A DNA stretch of 7,087 nt from an uncultured Clostridia bacterium (GCA_944393455.1 CALYAH010000126.1:1-7087), one strand, 5' to 3'; counted from the stretch's first letter, positions 1-6,779 are shown. Notes: a model not told the origin generated them from the letters alone. Numbers and translations are program-made.

Positions 1-218
1 AGAGAAATAAAATTTTAAAAGAAATAAAAGAGATAGAGAAAGAACTAGAAGAAACAAATCAAAAATCTCCAAAAATTAATTTTAAAGAAATAAAACAAAT
101 TGCAAAAGAGTTCTTAAAAATGGAAAAAGCAAATAAAATGATATTAGAAAAGTTAATAGAACGAATAGAATTTGATAAAGAAAAAAATATAAAAATAAAA
201 TTTTTTTTTGGACATTAA
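1..218 (+). CDS. Large serine recombinase, C-terminal fragment (5' end outside window)
   Basis: An open frame enters from the left edge (first full codon at 3) and stops with TAA at 216-218, giving about 71 codons. The visible part is a Lys/Glu-rich helical stretch (like KEIKEIEKELEE), then a FLKMEKANKMILEKLIERIE segment, then a charged strand ending KNIKIKF. This order, coiled-coil-like helix followed by LI-x-x-IE and a short beta strand at the extreme C-terminus, is typical of transposon, ICE and phage large serine recombinases of the TndX/TnpX/SpoIVCA kind. The catalytic N-terminal domain would lie upstream and cannot be checked. The last residues (FFFGH) depart from the usual KFxF ending, and the stop codon appears to lie in flanking host DNA, which suggests the frame crosses the attachment site. 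Identification rests on C-terminal pattern recognition only. A different Lys-rich helical protein is possible. Confidence 0.72.
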   Translation, partial: RNKILKEIKEIEKELEETNQKSPKINFKEIKQIAKEFLKMEKANKMILEKLIERIEFDKEKNIKIKFFFGH

Positions 219-222
219 GAAA
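201..222 (+). mobile_element. Probable element/host junction (attachment site) inside the deacetylase gene
   Basis: The recombinase reading frame ends here and, in another frame, the deacetylase frame becomes meaningful, beginning with the residues DIKKLGNHT. Nine T residues (201-209) are followed by GGACATTAAG. TndX/TnpX-type recombinases are known to cross over at a GA dinucleotide, and a GA is present at 211-212. That would make the bases to its right host DNA and the poly-T side element DNA. The exact crossover, the partner site and the left end are not visible, so the boundary is an inference from where the two protein similarities meet. No convincing inverted repeat was seen around it. 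Confidence 0.5.
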
Positions 223-624
223 TTAGGAAATCATACAGTTAACCATAAAAGTATGCCAGATTTATCAGAAGAGGAAATAAGAAAAGAAGTAATGGATTTA
301 CACCAAACAATTTATCAACAATTTCAATATGAAATGAAATATATACGTCCACCAAAAGGAGAATTTAGTGAGAAAAGTTTAGCAGTTACAAATTCACTTG
401 GATATAAAACAGTTATGTGGTCTTTTGCATATGAAGATTGGAATGAAGATAAACAACCAGATGAAACAAAAGCAAAAGAAAAGATATTAAATAATTTGCA
501 TAATGGAGAAATAATGTTATTACATGGAAATTCAAAAACGAACACTAACATTTTAGATAGTATTATAAAAGAGGCAAAAAATATGGGATATGAATTTAAA
601 TCATTAGATGAATTTGAAAATTAG
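208..624 (+). pseudogene. Polysaccharide deacetylase (PdaA-type), 3' part only, interrupted by upstream element
   Basis: The product resembles the C-terminal half of NodB-fold deacetylases that remove N-acetyl groups from peptidoglycan or related glycans; PdaA itself acts in forming spore-cortex muramic delta-lactam. Counting from the TTG at 208, visible motifs are NHTVNH (residues 8-13, the H(S/T)xxH metal ligands), RPPKG (47-51), WSFAYEDW (71-78) and LLHGNS (104-109). The WSxAYxDW form favours PdaA over PgdA. The first family motif with the catalytic aspartates (TFDD-like) and roughly 100 or more N-terminal residues are missing. The frame is closed by TAA at 196-198, and the TTG has no ribosome binding site, so it is not a credible start. 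As it stands the fragment cannot be an active enzyme. The motifs that remain are well conserved, so the loss is probably recent or reversible by excision. The stop lies 15 bases before yqfC. Confidence 0.85.
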
Positions 625-639
625 AAGAAAGGGAAAGAT

Positions 640-924
640 ATGAAAAGAAATAAGAACAACAAGTTAGATAAAATTCTAGAATTGCCACAAGAAGTTTATT
701 CGAATGTTCCTAAAATTATAATTACAGGATTTGACGAAATTATAGTTGAAAACTTTAAAGTAATATTAGAGTATGAAGAATTTTTTGTAAGAATAAATAC
801 ACATATTGGTGTAATTAATATCAATGGATATGGTTTGAATTTGGAGAACATGACAGATGATGATATTAAGGTAAAAGGGAAAATAGAAAGTTTAGATATA
901 GAAAGAACGATAGATGAAGGGTAA
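640..924 (+). CDS. yqfC: Sporulation protein YqfC (YabP/YqfC family)
   Basis: This 94-aa protein has the length and pattern of YqfC: an N-terminal LELPQEVYSNVPKIIITG segment, then short alternating strands (IIVENFKVILEYEEFFVRINTHIG), a GYGLNL turn and a C-terminal VKGKIESLDIE strand, where the family has G-x-I-x-x-(I/V). YqfC is a small protein expressed in the mother cell under sigma-E in Bacillus; its biochemical role is not established. An AAAGGG ribosome binding site lies 6 bases before the ATG. The gene follows the deacetylase fragment by 15 bases and precedes yqfD by 11, the conserved yqfC-yqfD order. No sigma-E-type promoter could be assigned with confidence. Transcription may start inside the deacetylase fragment or read through from the element. 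Confidence 0.9.
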   Translation: MKRNKNNKLDKILELPQEVYSNVPKIIITGFDEIIVENFKVILEYEEFFVRINTHIGVININGYGLNLENMTDDDIKVKGKIESLDIERTIDEG

Positions 925-935
925 AGGAGATAACA

Positions 936-2120
936 ATGTTTATAAAAATAATATTTAGTTACTTATTAGGATATCTGAGAATATCGGTAGAGGGATATTA
1001 CATAGAAAGATTTATTAATATATGTAAAAATAACAAAATAACAGTTTGGAATCTAAAAAGAAATAAAGATATTAGACTTATTTTAAATGTTAGGGTAAAT
1101 GAGTTCAAAGAAATATGTCAAATTGCTAAAAAGACAAAGTGTAAAGTCAAGATAAAAAATAAAAAAGGTTTTCCGTTTTTCTTGCATAAGTATAAAAAGA
1201 GAAAGATTTTTATAATACTACTAATATTAGTTATTTGTTTAATAATGTTATCCTCTAATTTTGTATGGAATGTGGAAATATCTGAAGAAAATGGGCAAGA
1301 ATTAGAAAATATTGAAAAAGACATAGAAGAAGCGGGATTAAAGGTAGGAGAATTTAAAAATAAGATTAATACTAAAGAAATTATAAATAAAATAAGATTA
1401 AAAAGAAATGATGTAGCTTGGATGGGAATTGAGTTAAAAGGAACAAATGCAATTGTAAAGTTGGTAAAGGCAGATGAAAAACCAGAAATTGTAGATGAAA
1501 ATGAATATTGTAATATTGTTTCTGATAAAGCGGGAATTATTACCAAGATAAATGCACAAAGTGGAACTGCAAATGTAAAGGTAGGTGATACTGTAAATCA
1601 GGGTGATATTTTAATAAATGGATGGATGGAAGGTAAATTTACAGGAGTTAGATATGTGCACAGCAAAGGAGAGATAGAGGCAAAAGTATGGTATACAAAG
1701 AGCAAAAAAATCCCTTATAATGTTACGCAAATACAGGAAACAGGAAATGTTGAAGAAAAATATGCTATTAAAATAAATAATTTTAGGATAAATTTTCAGA
1801 AAAGGGTTTCAAATTTTGAAATTTATGATACAATAGAAACGGAAAATAAATTCAAGATATTTTCAGATTTTTATCTACCAATTTCAATAATAAAAATTAC
1901 CAATAAAGAGCAACAAAAAATAGAAAAAAATTACACGATTGAAGAAGCTAAAAACATAGGGATACAAGAGTTACAACAAGAATTAGATAACGAAATTGAA
2001 GATAAAGAAAAAATCGTAAATAAAAACATTAACACCTATGAAAAGGAAGATGGTGTTGAAGTTTATGTTACATATGAAGTACTAGAGAACATAGGGACTA
2101 ATGAAAAAATCGTATTTTGA
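936..2120 (+). CDS. yqfD: Sporulation protein YqfD
   Basis: At 394 aa this is close to the usual length of YqfD. Residues 1-75 form the cytoplasmic N-terminal domain (LLGYLRISVEGYYIERFINI at 11-30). The family-typical GFPFFLHKYKKRK stretch (78-90) comes next, followed by one transmembrane helix at about 91-110. The rest should lie outside the membrane. It contains a KAGIITKINAQSGTANVKVGDTVNQGDIL segment (198-226) with the look of a biotinyl-lipoyl/hybrid-motif fold, and a C-terminal alpha/beta part. YqfD is required for normal sporulation in Bacillus, probably in the mother cell or its membrane; its mechanism is unknown. The start is supported by AAGGAG at 924-929, 6 bases before the ATG and overlapping the yqfC stop. 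No key region appears missing. Confidence 0.93.
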   Translation: MFIKIIFSYLLGYLRISVEGYYIERFINICKNNKITVWNLKRNKDIRLILNVRVNEFKEICQIAKKTKCKVKIKNKKGFPFFLHKYKKRKIFIILLILVICLIMLSSNFVWNVEISEENGQELENIEKDIEEAGLKVGEFKNKINTKEIINKIRLKRNDVAWMGIELKGTNAIVKLVKADEKPEIVDENEYCNIVSDKAGIITKINAQSGTANVKVGDTVNQGDILINGWMEGKFTGVRYVHSKGEIEAKVWYTKSKKIPYNVTQIQETGNVEEKYAIKINNFRINFQKRVSNFEIYDTIETENKFKIFSDFYLPISIIKITNKEQQKIEKNYTIEEAKNIGIQELQQELDNEIEDKEKIVNKNINTYEKEDGVEVYVTYEVLENIGTNEKIVF

Positions 2121-2133
2121 AGGGATGATATAA

Positions 2134-3342
2134 ATGGAAGAGAGAAGCCTTAGAATAACCGGAACAAATAGAAATTTTTTAAATAGAATAACTAATACAC
2201 TAACGAAAATGTTAATACCTACTAAAATAGGAATTAATGGGATGTTAATATCAATTAAAAGAAATAATGTTATAAGAGCTTTTGAAAATTACAAAACAGA
2301 GAAAAACGAAAATTACAATCAAGAAGAACTAGAAAAAAAATATGACACAGCATATGAAGCATATTTAGATTCTTTAGACAAATATGTTATGGATTCTATA
2401 TATAAGAAAGTAAAAAATGGAACAGCTTCTGAGTTTGAAAAAAATGCTATGTCAAAATACTACGAAGTAACTAGTTTAAAAGAAAACGAATATATCGAAT
2501 ATAAATACAGGAAACAAAAATATTTAATTGAACTTGACTATGAAGGAGTAAAAGCAACAGCAAAAGAAAAGGTATTAGAAAAATATAACAAATTTTATAT
2601 TTCTAAAATGGATTCTTTATATAAGGCTATCTTAAAAAATTACTCTATTAAAGTAGCAGATAATATGAATACATATGATTCTACAAAAGAGTGGATTTAC
2701 ACAAAAATCTTTTATACTTTAGAAGATTATATTACCAATATATTATCTTTAAAAATAGAAATAAATTATGATGAAAATCTAAAAGATGTTATATCAGAAT
2801 ATGAGAGATATGAATCTTATACAGTTGGAAAATTAGATACAAGAGATAATATAGAAAAAAATATGATATTATTAGGAATTAGTAGAAAGTTATTTACACA
2901 TAGCTTACCTTTAATAGTAGCAGAACAATGCTATGAAAAATTATTAAAAGATGCAAGAACTTTAGTGCAAGATACTAAGATTGCAACAAAAAGGGAAAAG
3001 GCATATTCTATGTTAATTAACTTAATAGAAGATTATAATATTAAGCTATTATCAACAAAAGTTTATTGGGAATCACCAAAACAAAGAGAAGAATATAAGA
3101 AATTTTGGAATAAATATAAAGAAATATCCAAATTAAAAGAAACAGATTTTATAGAATATGTTAAACAAAAAGAAATATTATTTATTAAAAATGATATTAA
3201 AAACTTAAATGTAGGAAAAACAGATTATACAAAACTTTTAAAATATTTTAAAAGAAAATTAGTTGATTATGGAGCAATGAGAGAAATTAAGAATTCTTAT
3301 AAATCAGAAGGAAAATATAATAAGATTAAGGAAGTAGCTTAA
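2134..3342 (+). CDS. Unrecognised 402-aa helical protein between yqfD and ybeY
   Basis: I do not recognise this protein. It begins 13 bases after the yqfD stop with an AAGGG-type ribosome binding site, and its TAA touches the ybeY ATG, so it is almost certainly a translated member of the operon. It is rich in Lys, Glu, Tyr and Asn, has a single Cys (266), and has no clear signal peptide or transmembrane helix. Residues 14-43 form a mildly hydrophobic, basic stretch (IPTKIGINGMLISIK). The remainder looks almost wholly alpha-helical, with amphipathic segments around 64-95, 115-175, 186-210 and 255-305. No P-loop, HExxH, nuclease or DNA-binding motif was found. In many Firmicutes this position is occupied by phoH, but the Walker motifs of PhoH are absent, so it is not a divergent PhoH. 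A structural or scaffolding role, possibly tied to sporulation, is only a guess from location. Confidence 0.85.
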   Translation: MEERSLRITGTNRNFLNRITNTLTKMLIPTKIGINGMLISIKRNNVIRAFENYKTEKNENYNQEELEKKYDTAYEAYLDSLDKYVMDSIYKKVKNGTASEFEKNAMSKYYEVTSLKENEYIEYKYRKQKYLIELDYEGVKATAKEKVLEKYNKFYISKMDSLYKAILKNYSIKVADNMNTYDSTKEWIYTKIFYTLEDYITNILSLKIEINYDENLKDVISEYERYESYTVGKLDTRDNIEKNMILLGISRKLFTHSLPLIVAEQCYEKLLKDARTLVQDTKIATKREKAYSMLINLIEDYNIKLLSTKVYWESPKQREEYKKFWNKYKEISKLKETDFIEYVKQKEILFIKNDIKNLNVGKTDYTKLLKYFKRKLVDYGAMREIKNSYKSEGKYNKIKEVA

Positions 3343-3816
3343 ATGTTTGAAATAATTTATCAAGATATAGAACAAAAAGAAGAATATGAAGAAGTTATAA
3401 AAAAAGTTTTAAAATATTGTTATAAAGAAGAAAACATAGAATCTTCTAATATGGAAATAACTATTACATTAACAACACCAGAGAATATCAGAAAAATCAA
3501 TAGAGAGTATAGAAATATAGATAAAGCAACAGATGTACTTTCATTTCCTATGTTCGAAAAGGACGAGTTAGATAAGAAGATAAAGGAAAAAGATTTTGAG
3601 CATGAAGACATATTAGGAGATATTATTATATCAATAGAAAAGGTTGAAGAACAGGCGAAAGAATATGGACATAGTTTCGAAAGAGAATTAAGTTATATGG
3701 TAGTTCATGGTTTTTATCATCTGATGGGTTATGACCATATAAAAGAAGAAGATAAAAAAATTATGAGACCAAAAGAAGAAAAAATACTAAATGATTTAAA
3801 AATTGTGAGAAATTAA
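3343..3816 (+). CDS. ybeY: Endoribonuclease YbeY (rRNA maturation factor)
   Basis: The 157-aa product carries the UPF0054 hallmark HGFYHLMGYDH (residues 122-132), so the metal-binding histidines are H122, H126 and H132. It also has the family's KATDVLSFP (61-69) and LGDIIIS (91-97) motifs and the C-terminal M-R-x-K-E-E-x-I-L helix. YbeY is a metal-dependent single-strand RNase involved in 16S rRNA 3'-end maturation and ribosome quality control in the cytoplasm. Tyr at the fifth position of the signature, where Leu is usual, is a mild substitution. The ATG abuts the previous stop with no gap. A TAAGGA sequence inside the upstream gene can serve as ribosome binding site, so translational coupling is likely. 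The usual downstream partners dgkA, cdd and era are not here; a yerB-like gene follows after 10 bases. Confidence 0.95.
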   Translation: MFEIIYQDIEQKEEYEEVIKKVLKYCYKEENIESSNMEITITLTTPENIRKINREYRNIDKATDVLSFPMFEKDELDKKIKEKDFEHEDILGDIIISIEKVEEQAKEYGHSFERELSYMVVHGFYHLMGYDHIKEEDKKIMRPKEEKILNDLKIVRN

Positions 3817-3826
3817 AGGAGGCACT

Positions 3827-4885
3827 ATGGAAAAAGGCGGAGTTAAAGTACTAATCGTTATATTAGTAGTATTGATTATAGTGGCAGGAGGAGTATTGGC
3901 TTACAAAATTATAAAAGATAAAGAAAATACTGAAACGGTAGCGGAAGGAAATAATGTATTAACAGCCACAATAGATGAAAAAGAAGTGCAAATTTTTAAA
4001 GGAAATGATAGACCGATTGCAGTTATGATAGACAACCACAGTGATGCATGGCCACAAGCAGGATTACAAGATGCATATATGGTATATGAAATTATTGCTG
4101 AAGGTGGAGAAACTAGACTAATGGCATTATTTAAAGGTGTCGATGTAGAAAAAATAGGACCAGTAAGAAGTGCAAGACATTATTTTTTAGATTATGCTAT
4201 GGAAAATGATGCAATTTATGCTCATTTTGGTCAAAGTCCACAAGCAGAAAGTGATATTAAAAAGTATAGTATTGATGATATAAATGGTATATCAGAAGAC
4301 GGAACTACTTTTTGGAGAGTAAAAGATAAATCAGAACCAAATAATGCAGTGACAAGCACAGAAAAATTATTAGAATCAGCTAAAAATAAAAAATATAAAA
4401 CAACTTCATCTCAAAAAAGTGTATTAAATTATGTGACAGATGAAGTTAATTTAGAAAATGGGCAAGATGCAATTAGTGTTACTATACCACACTCTAATCT
4501 TCAAACAGTAAAATATGTATATAACGAAGAAGAAAAAGTTTATGAAAGATATGCTAGAAAAAAAGAACAAACAGATTGGACAACAGGGAAAACAATTACA
4601 ACAAAAAATATTATTATAACATTTAGTGATAATTATACGTTGCAAGACTCAGAAAACAAAGGAAGACAAGGTTTAAAGAATGTGGGAAGTATGGATGGAT
4701 ATTATATTACGAATGGTAAAGCTATTAAAATAAAATGCATAAAAAATGCAAGAGATGAGCAAACAGTATATCAAGATTTAGAAGGAAATGTAATAGATGT
4801 AAATGACGGAAATACATTTGTTAATATTTGTCCAACAGATGCAGATGTGATTTTAGAAGCGCCAGAAATAGAAAGTAATACATAA
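3827..4885 (+). CDS. yerB: DUF3048 (YerB-like) membrane-anchored extracytoplasmic protein
   Basis: Residues 7-26 form one hydrophobic helix that anchors the protein, with the rest outside the membrane. There is no Cys at the end of this segment, so unlike Bacillus YerB it is not a lipoprotein. The DUF3048 signatures are plain: RPIAVMIDNH (62-71), VYEIIAEGGETR (86-97) and KIGPVRSARHYF (109-120), then FGQSPQA (134-140). A C-terminal DUF3048_C-like domain contains the G-x-T/TKNIIITF strand and ends with VFNICP-like NICPTDADV. At 352 aa the length is normal. The molecular function of the family is not established; an envelope role is implied by location. A near-perfect AAAGGAGG ribosome binding site lies about 5 bases before the ATG. 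The symbol is given by family resemblance, not proven orthology. Confidence 0.9.
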   Translation: MEKGGVKVLIVILVVLIIVAGGVLAYKIIKDKENTETVAEGNNVLTATIDEKEVQIFKGNDRPIAVMIDNHSDAWPQAGLQDAYMVYEIIAEGGETRLMALFKGVDVEKIGPVRSARHYFLDYAMENDAIYAHFGQSPQAESDIKKYSIDDINGISEDGTTFWRVKDKSEPNNAVTSTEKLLESAKNKKYKTTSSQKSVLNYVTDEVNLENGQDAISVTIPHSNLQTVKYVYNEEEKVYERYARKKEQTDWTTGKTITTKNIIITFSDNYTLQDSENKGRQGLKNVGSMDGYYITNGKAIKIKCIKNARDEQTVYQDLEGNVIDVNDGNTFVNICPTDADVILEAPEIESNT

Positions 4886-4903
4886 AAAGAAAGAAGGATA
4901 AAA

Positions 4904-5236
4904 ATGAATGTTTATGATACAGCAAATCGATTAGCTCAAGAAATAAAACAATCAGAAGAATATGTAAATTATAAAATGGCTAAACAAGCACTAAATTTAA
5001 ATACAGAGTTAAAAGAAAAAATGGCAGAATTTGAAAAGGCCAGATATGAAGTTCAATTAGAAATGATGCAAACAGGAAAAAATAATGAAGAAAAATATAA
5101 ACAAGTACAGAACTTATATGCAAAATTAGTAGAAAACGATGAAGCTAAGAGATTTTTTGAGGCAGAAACAAAGTTCAATGTTGTAATAGCAGATGTTAAT
5201 AAAATAATAGGTGAAGCAATTAGAGATGTAATGTAA
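4904..5236 (+). CDS. YlbF/YmcA family protein
   Basis: This is a 110-aa, fully helical, charged protein of the YlbF/YmcA (DUF964, Com_YlbF) family. It starts with the typical N-V-Y-D-x-A-x-x-L-A-x-x-I-K-x-S-x-E-Y segment (2-20), followed by K-x-A-x-x-A-L-x-x-N-x-E-L-K-E-K-M-x-E-F-E-K-A-R and the C-terminal ETKFNVVIADVNKIIGEAI helix. In Bacillus, YlbF, YmcA and YaaT form the Y-complex that binds iron-sulfur clusters and assists RNase Y, affecting competence, biofilm formation and sporulation. No Cys is present in this copy, so cluster binding through its own cysteines is not expected. Which paralogue it matches cannot be settled by eye. The ribosome binding site is AAGGA, 5 bases before the ATG, 18 bases after the yerB-like stop. 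Confidence 0.85.
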   Translation: MNVYDTANRLAQEIKQSEEYVNYKMAKQALNLNTELKEKMAEFEKARYEVQLEMMQTGKNNEEKYKQVQNLYAKLVENDEAKRFFEAETKFNVVIADVNKIIGEAIRDVM

Positions 5237-5263
5237 AAAAATAAAAAATAAAAAAGGTGAATT

Positions 5264-5956
5264 ATGTTAGAATTTATAATAATAATTGTTATCACAATTA
5301 TAATGAGTATAATTGTAGGATATATATTTGGTTACAACAAAAAAATAATAAAACACATAGCAGATGACAAAGAATTAGACGAGTTAGCTAAAAAATATCC
5401 TAGCAATGTAGAAATATGCAAAACATATTTGAAAAAATTAAAAAATGAGACAGTAAAGATAGAAGAAAATGAAAATTCAGAAGCAAGTTTATATATAGCA
5501 ATAACTAATAAAATATTAATTGCCAATATTAGTAACACTTATAAGAGAATACAAACAATAGCGCATGAATTTTTACATTCGATACAGAATAGAAAAATTT
5601 TATTATTCAATTTTATATTTTCTAATGTTTATTTACTATATTTCGTATTGATATGTTTACTTGCAATATTTGAAGTACTACCATTTAAGATGATGTATTT
5701 AGGAATACTTTTAATATTTAGTATGATTTATTATATGGTAAGGATTTACTTAGAAAATGATGCTATGATAAAAGCAAGATATTTGGCAAAAGAATATATG
5801 GAAGAAGAAAAAATATCAACTCCAGAGGAAATTGACAAAATAGTTGCAGGCTTTGACAAGATTAATGAAGTAGGGATAAAGTGTATAAACTATAGTTTTT
5901 TCTTAAATCTAATGATAAAGGTTTTAATATTTTCTGTAATCTGTATTTTAAGATAA
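5264..5956 (+). CDS. Integral membrane HExxH metallopeptidase-like protein (YugP-like, divergent)
   Basis: The 230-aa product has an N-terminal transmembrane helix (2-23), a soluble stretch with a strand reading EASLYIAITNKILIANIS (73-90), then IAHEFLHSIQ (99-108). That is an HExxH zinc site with H101, E102 and H105. Two hydrophobic segments follow (about 113-137 and 141-160), then YLENDAMIKARYLAKEYM (162-179), and a last hydrophobic segment at 209-229. This order recalls the YugP family of zinc metallopeptidases, where AHExGHAIQ is followed by membrane helices and a later E-x-x-A segment; E164 would be the third zinc ligand by analogy. It is shorter and more divergent than YugP, so another membrane gluzincin family is possible. 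The substrate is unknown. An AAGGTGA ribosome binding site supports the ATG. It is the last gene before the terminator. Confidence 0.68.
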   Translation: MLEFIIIIVITIIMSIIVGYIFGYNKKIIKHIADDKELDELAKKYPSNVEICKTYLKKLKNETVKIEENENSEASLYIAITNKILIANISNTYKRIQTIAHEFLHSIQNRKILLFNFIFSNVYLLYFVLICLLAIFEVLPFKMMYLGILLIFSMIYYMVRIYLENDAMIKARYLAKEYMEEEKISTPEEIDKIVAGFDKINEVGIKCINYSFFLNLMIKVLIFSVICILR

Positions 5957-5990
5957 TAATATAATTATAGAATGATACAATAAAATACAT

Positions 5991-6025
5991 AAAAGTGTAG
6001 ATGAGGTTTTACATCTACACTTTTT
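5991..6025. terminator. Bidirectional intrinsic terminator between convergent genes
   Basis: A perfect 13-bp stem is formed by AAAAGTGTAGATG (5991-6003) and CATCTACACTTTT (6012-6024) around an 8-base loop. It carries a T-run on the plus strand and, because the left arm starts with A-rich sequence, a T-run on the minus strand as well. It lies 35 bases after the metallopeptidase stop and 5 bases from the DUF4364 stop, so it can end both converging transcripts. Confidence 0.93.
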
Positions 6026-6029
6026 ATAA

Positions 6030-6569
6030 TTATTCATCTTTTAATAACAAATTTAAAATTTCAGGATAAATAGTATTTGCGTTCTTATTCCAATTATCTA
6101 CAATTCTTTTAGCTCTTTCTCTGGAACCAGCAAAGGTTCTTACTTCAAAAATAGTTTCGTTATTTTCAACAATTTTACATTTTATAGTATAGTTATTTTC
6201 GTCTTTAGGAATAAATTCAGCAATAACAGAAGATTCTTCTTCAATAGAAGCAAATTCTTTTTTAAATATATAGTCAGCTTTTAGCTTCATAATTCCTGGT
6301 AATACATCTTTTGTAAGAATATATGCATTTTTTCCCTCAGAAGTAATTCTGATGACTTGTTCTTCTTCTTTAGTATGAATACCTACTAACTTTGAGTCAA
6401 TTAAATCTGTTAAGAATTGTTTAAAATAGAAATAGTTTACATTATTAATAGAAGTAATTATTTTAAACAAATCATCTTGCCTAATATCATTGTCAATTAG
6501 ATTTAATATATATAAGGTTAAAACCTTGTTCTCAGCCAAAGTAGTAGCATTATCTGAATTTGAACTCAT
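6030..6569 (-). CDS. DUF4364 family winged-helix protein
   Basis: This 179-aa protein matches the Clostridia-restricted DUF4364 pattern. It opens with TLAENKVLTLYILNLI (about residues 9-24), then the helix NVNYFYFKQFLTDLIDSKLV, and a wing-like EEEQVIRITSEGKNAY. After that comes an alpha/beta half containing YTIKCKIVENNETIFEVRTFAGSRERAKRIVDNWN. The N-terminal half looks like a winged-helix DNA-binding domain, so a transcriptional role is likely, but no target is known. The start is set at the ATG at 6569 because AAGGAG (6578-6583) lies 8 bases before it. A GTG three codons further upstream overlaps that ribosome binding site and is rejected. The gene runs opposite to both neighbours and has its own promoter. 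Confidence 0.85.
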   Translation of the reverse strand: MSSNSDNATTLAENKVLTLYILNLIDNDIRQDDLFKIITSINNVNYFYFKQFLTDLIDSKLVGIHTKEEEQVIRITSEGKNAYILTKDVLPGIMKLKADYIFKKEFASIEEESSVIAEFIPKDENNYTIKCKIVENNETIFEVRTFAGSRERAKRIVDNWNKNANTIYPEILNLLLKDE

Positions 6570-6601
6570 AAATAGCACTCCTTACTTTGATTTTTTTTGC
6601 G

Positions 6602-6630
6602 ATTATATCATATTTTATAGAAAAAGTAAA
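6602..6630 (-). promoter_or_regulatory. Sigma-A-type promoter for the DUF4364 gene
   Basis: On the minus strand a perfect TATAAT (-10; 6602-6607) is preceded by TTTACT (-35; 6625-6630, four of six consensus bases) with a 17-bp spacer. Transcription would start near 6595, leaving a short leader with the AAGGAG site before the ATG at 6569. Confidence 0.7.
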
Positions 6631-6744
6631 ATAATTACAAGATTAAGTTTTGATATTTTTTAAAAAAGCATGAGTAATATTCTATACTGCTTATTTTATA
6701 ATAATAAAAAATATTAAAGTTTCTTAGAAAATATCAAAAAACAG
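6631..6744. other. AT-rich spacer between divergent promoters
   Basis: No credible gene is present. The stretch is almost pure A/T with several A- and T-runs directly upstream of the rpsJ-leader promoter (about 6698-6742), a composition expected of an UP-element that boosts ribosomal-protein promoters. A partial TTGATA at 6650-6655 has no well-spaced -10 partner. Confidence 0.4.
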
Positions 6745-6773
6745 TTGACATACGGCAAAAAGCATTGTATAAT
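6745..6773 (+). promoter_or_regulatory. Consensus sigma-A promoter of the rpsJ (S10) leader
   Basis: TTGACA (6745-6750) and TATAAT (6768-6773) are both perfect consensus hexamers separated by exactly 17 bp, with A/T-rich DNA just upstream. The expected start is near 6780. It faces rpsJ and is strong enough to be the main promoter of the ribosomal protein cluster that presumably continues to the right. Confidence 0.93.
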
Positions 6774-6779
6774 ATATGA

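Noticed and set aside
232..239. CATACAGT as a sigma-E-like -10 for yqfC-yqfD
   Set aside because: It encodes the conserved deacetylase HT(V) residues and no matching -35 at proper spacing was convincing.
1118..1546. 142-codon minus-strand open frame inside yqfD
   Set aside because: It is an antisense shadow of a well-recognised gene, with a hydrophobic low-complexity translation typical of AT-rich antisense frames and no start signals.
2134..3342. Divergent PhoH, suggested by gene order
   Set aside because: There is no Walker A or B motif and the composition is helical and Lys/Glu-rich, unlike a P-loop ATPase.
6576..6578. GTG as start of the DUF4364 gene
   Set aside because: It overlaps the AAGGAG ribosome binding site (6578-6583), which is correctly placed for the ATG at 6569.
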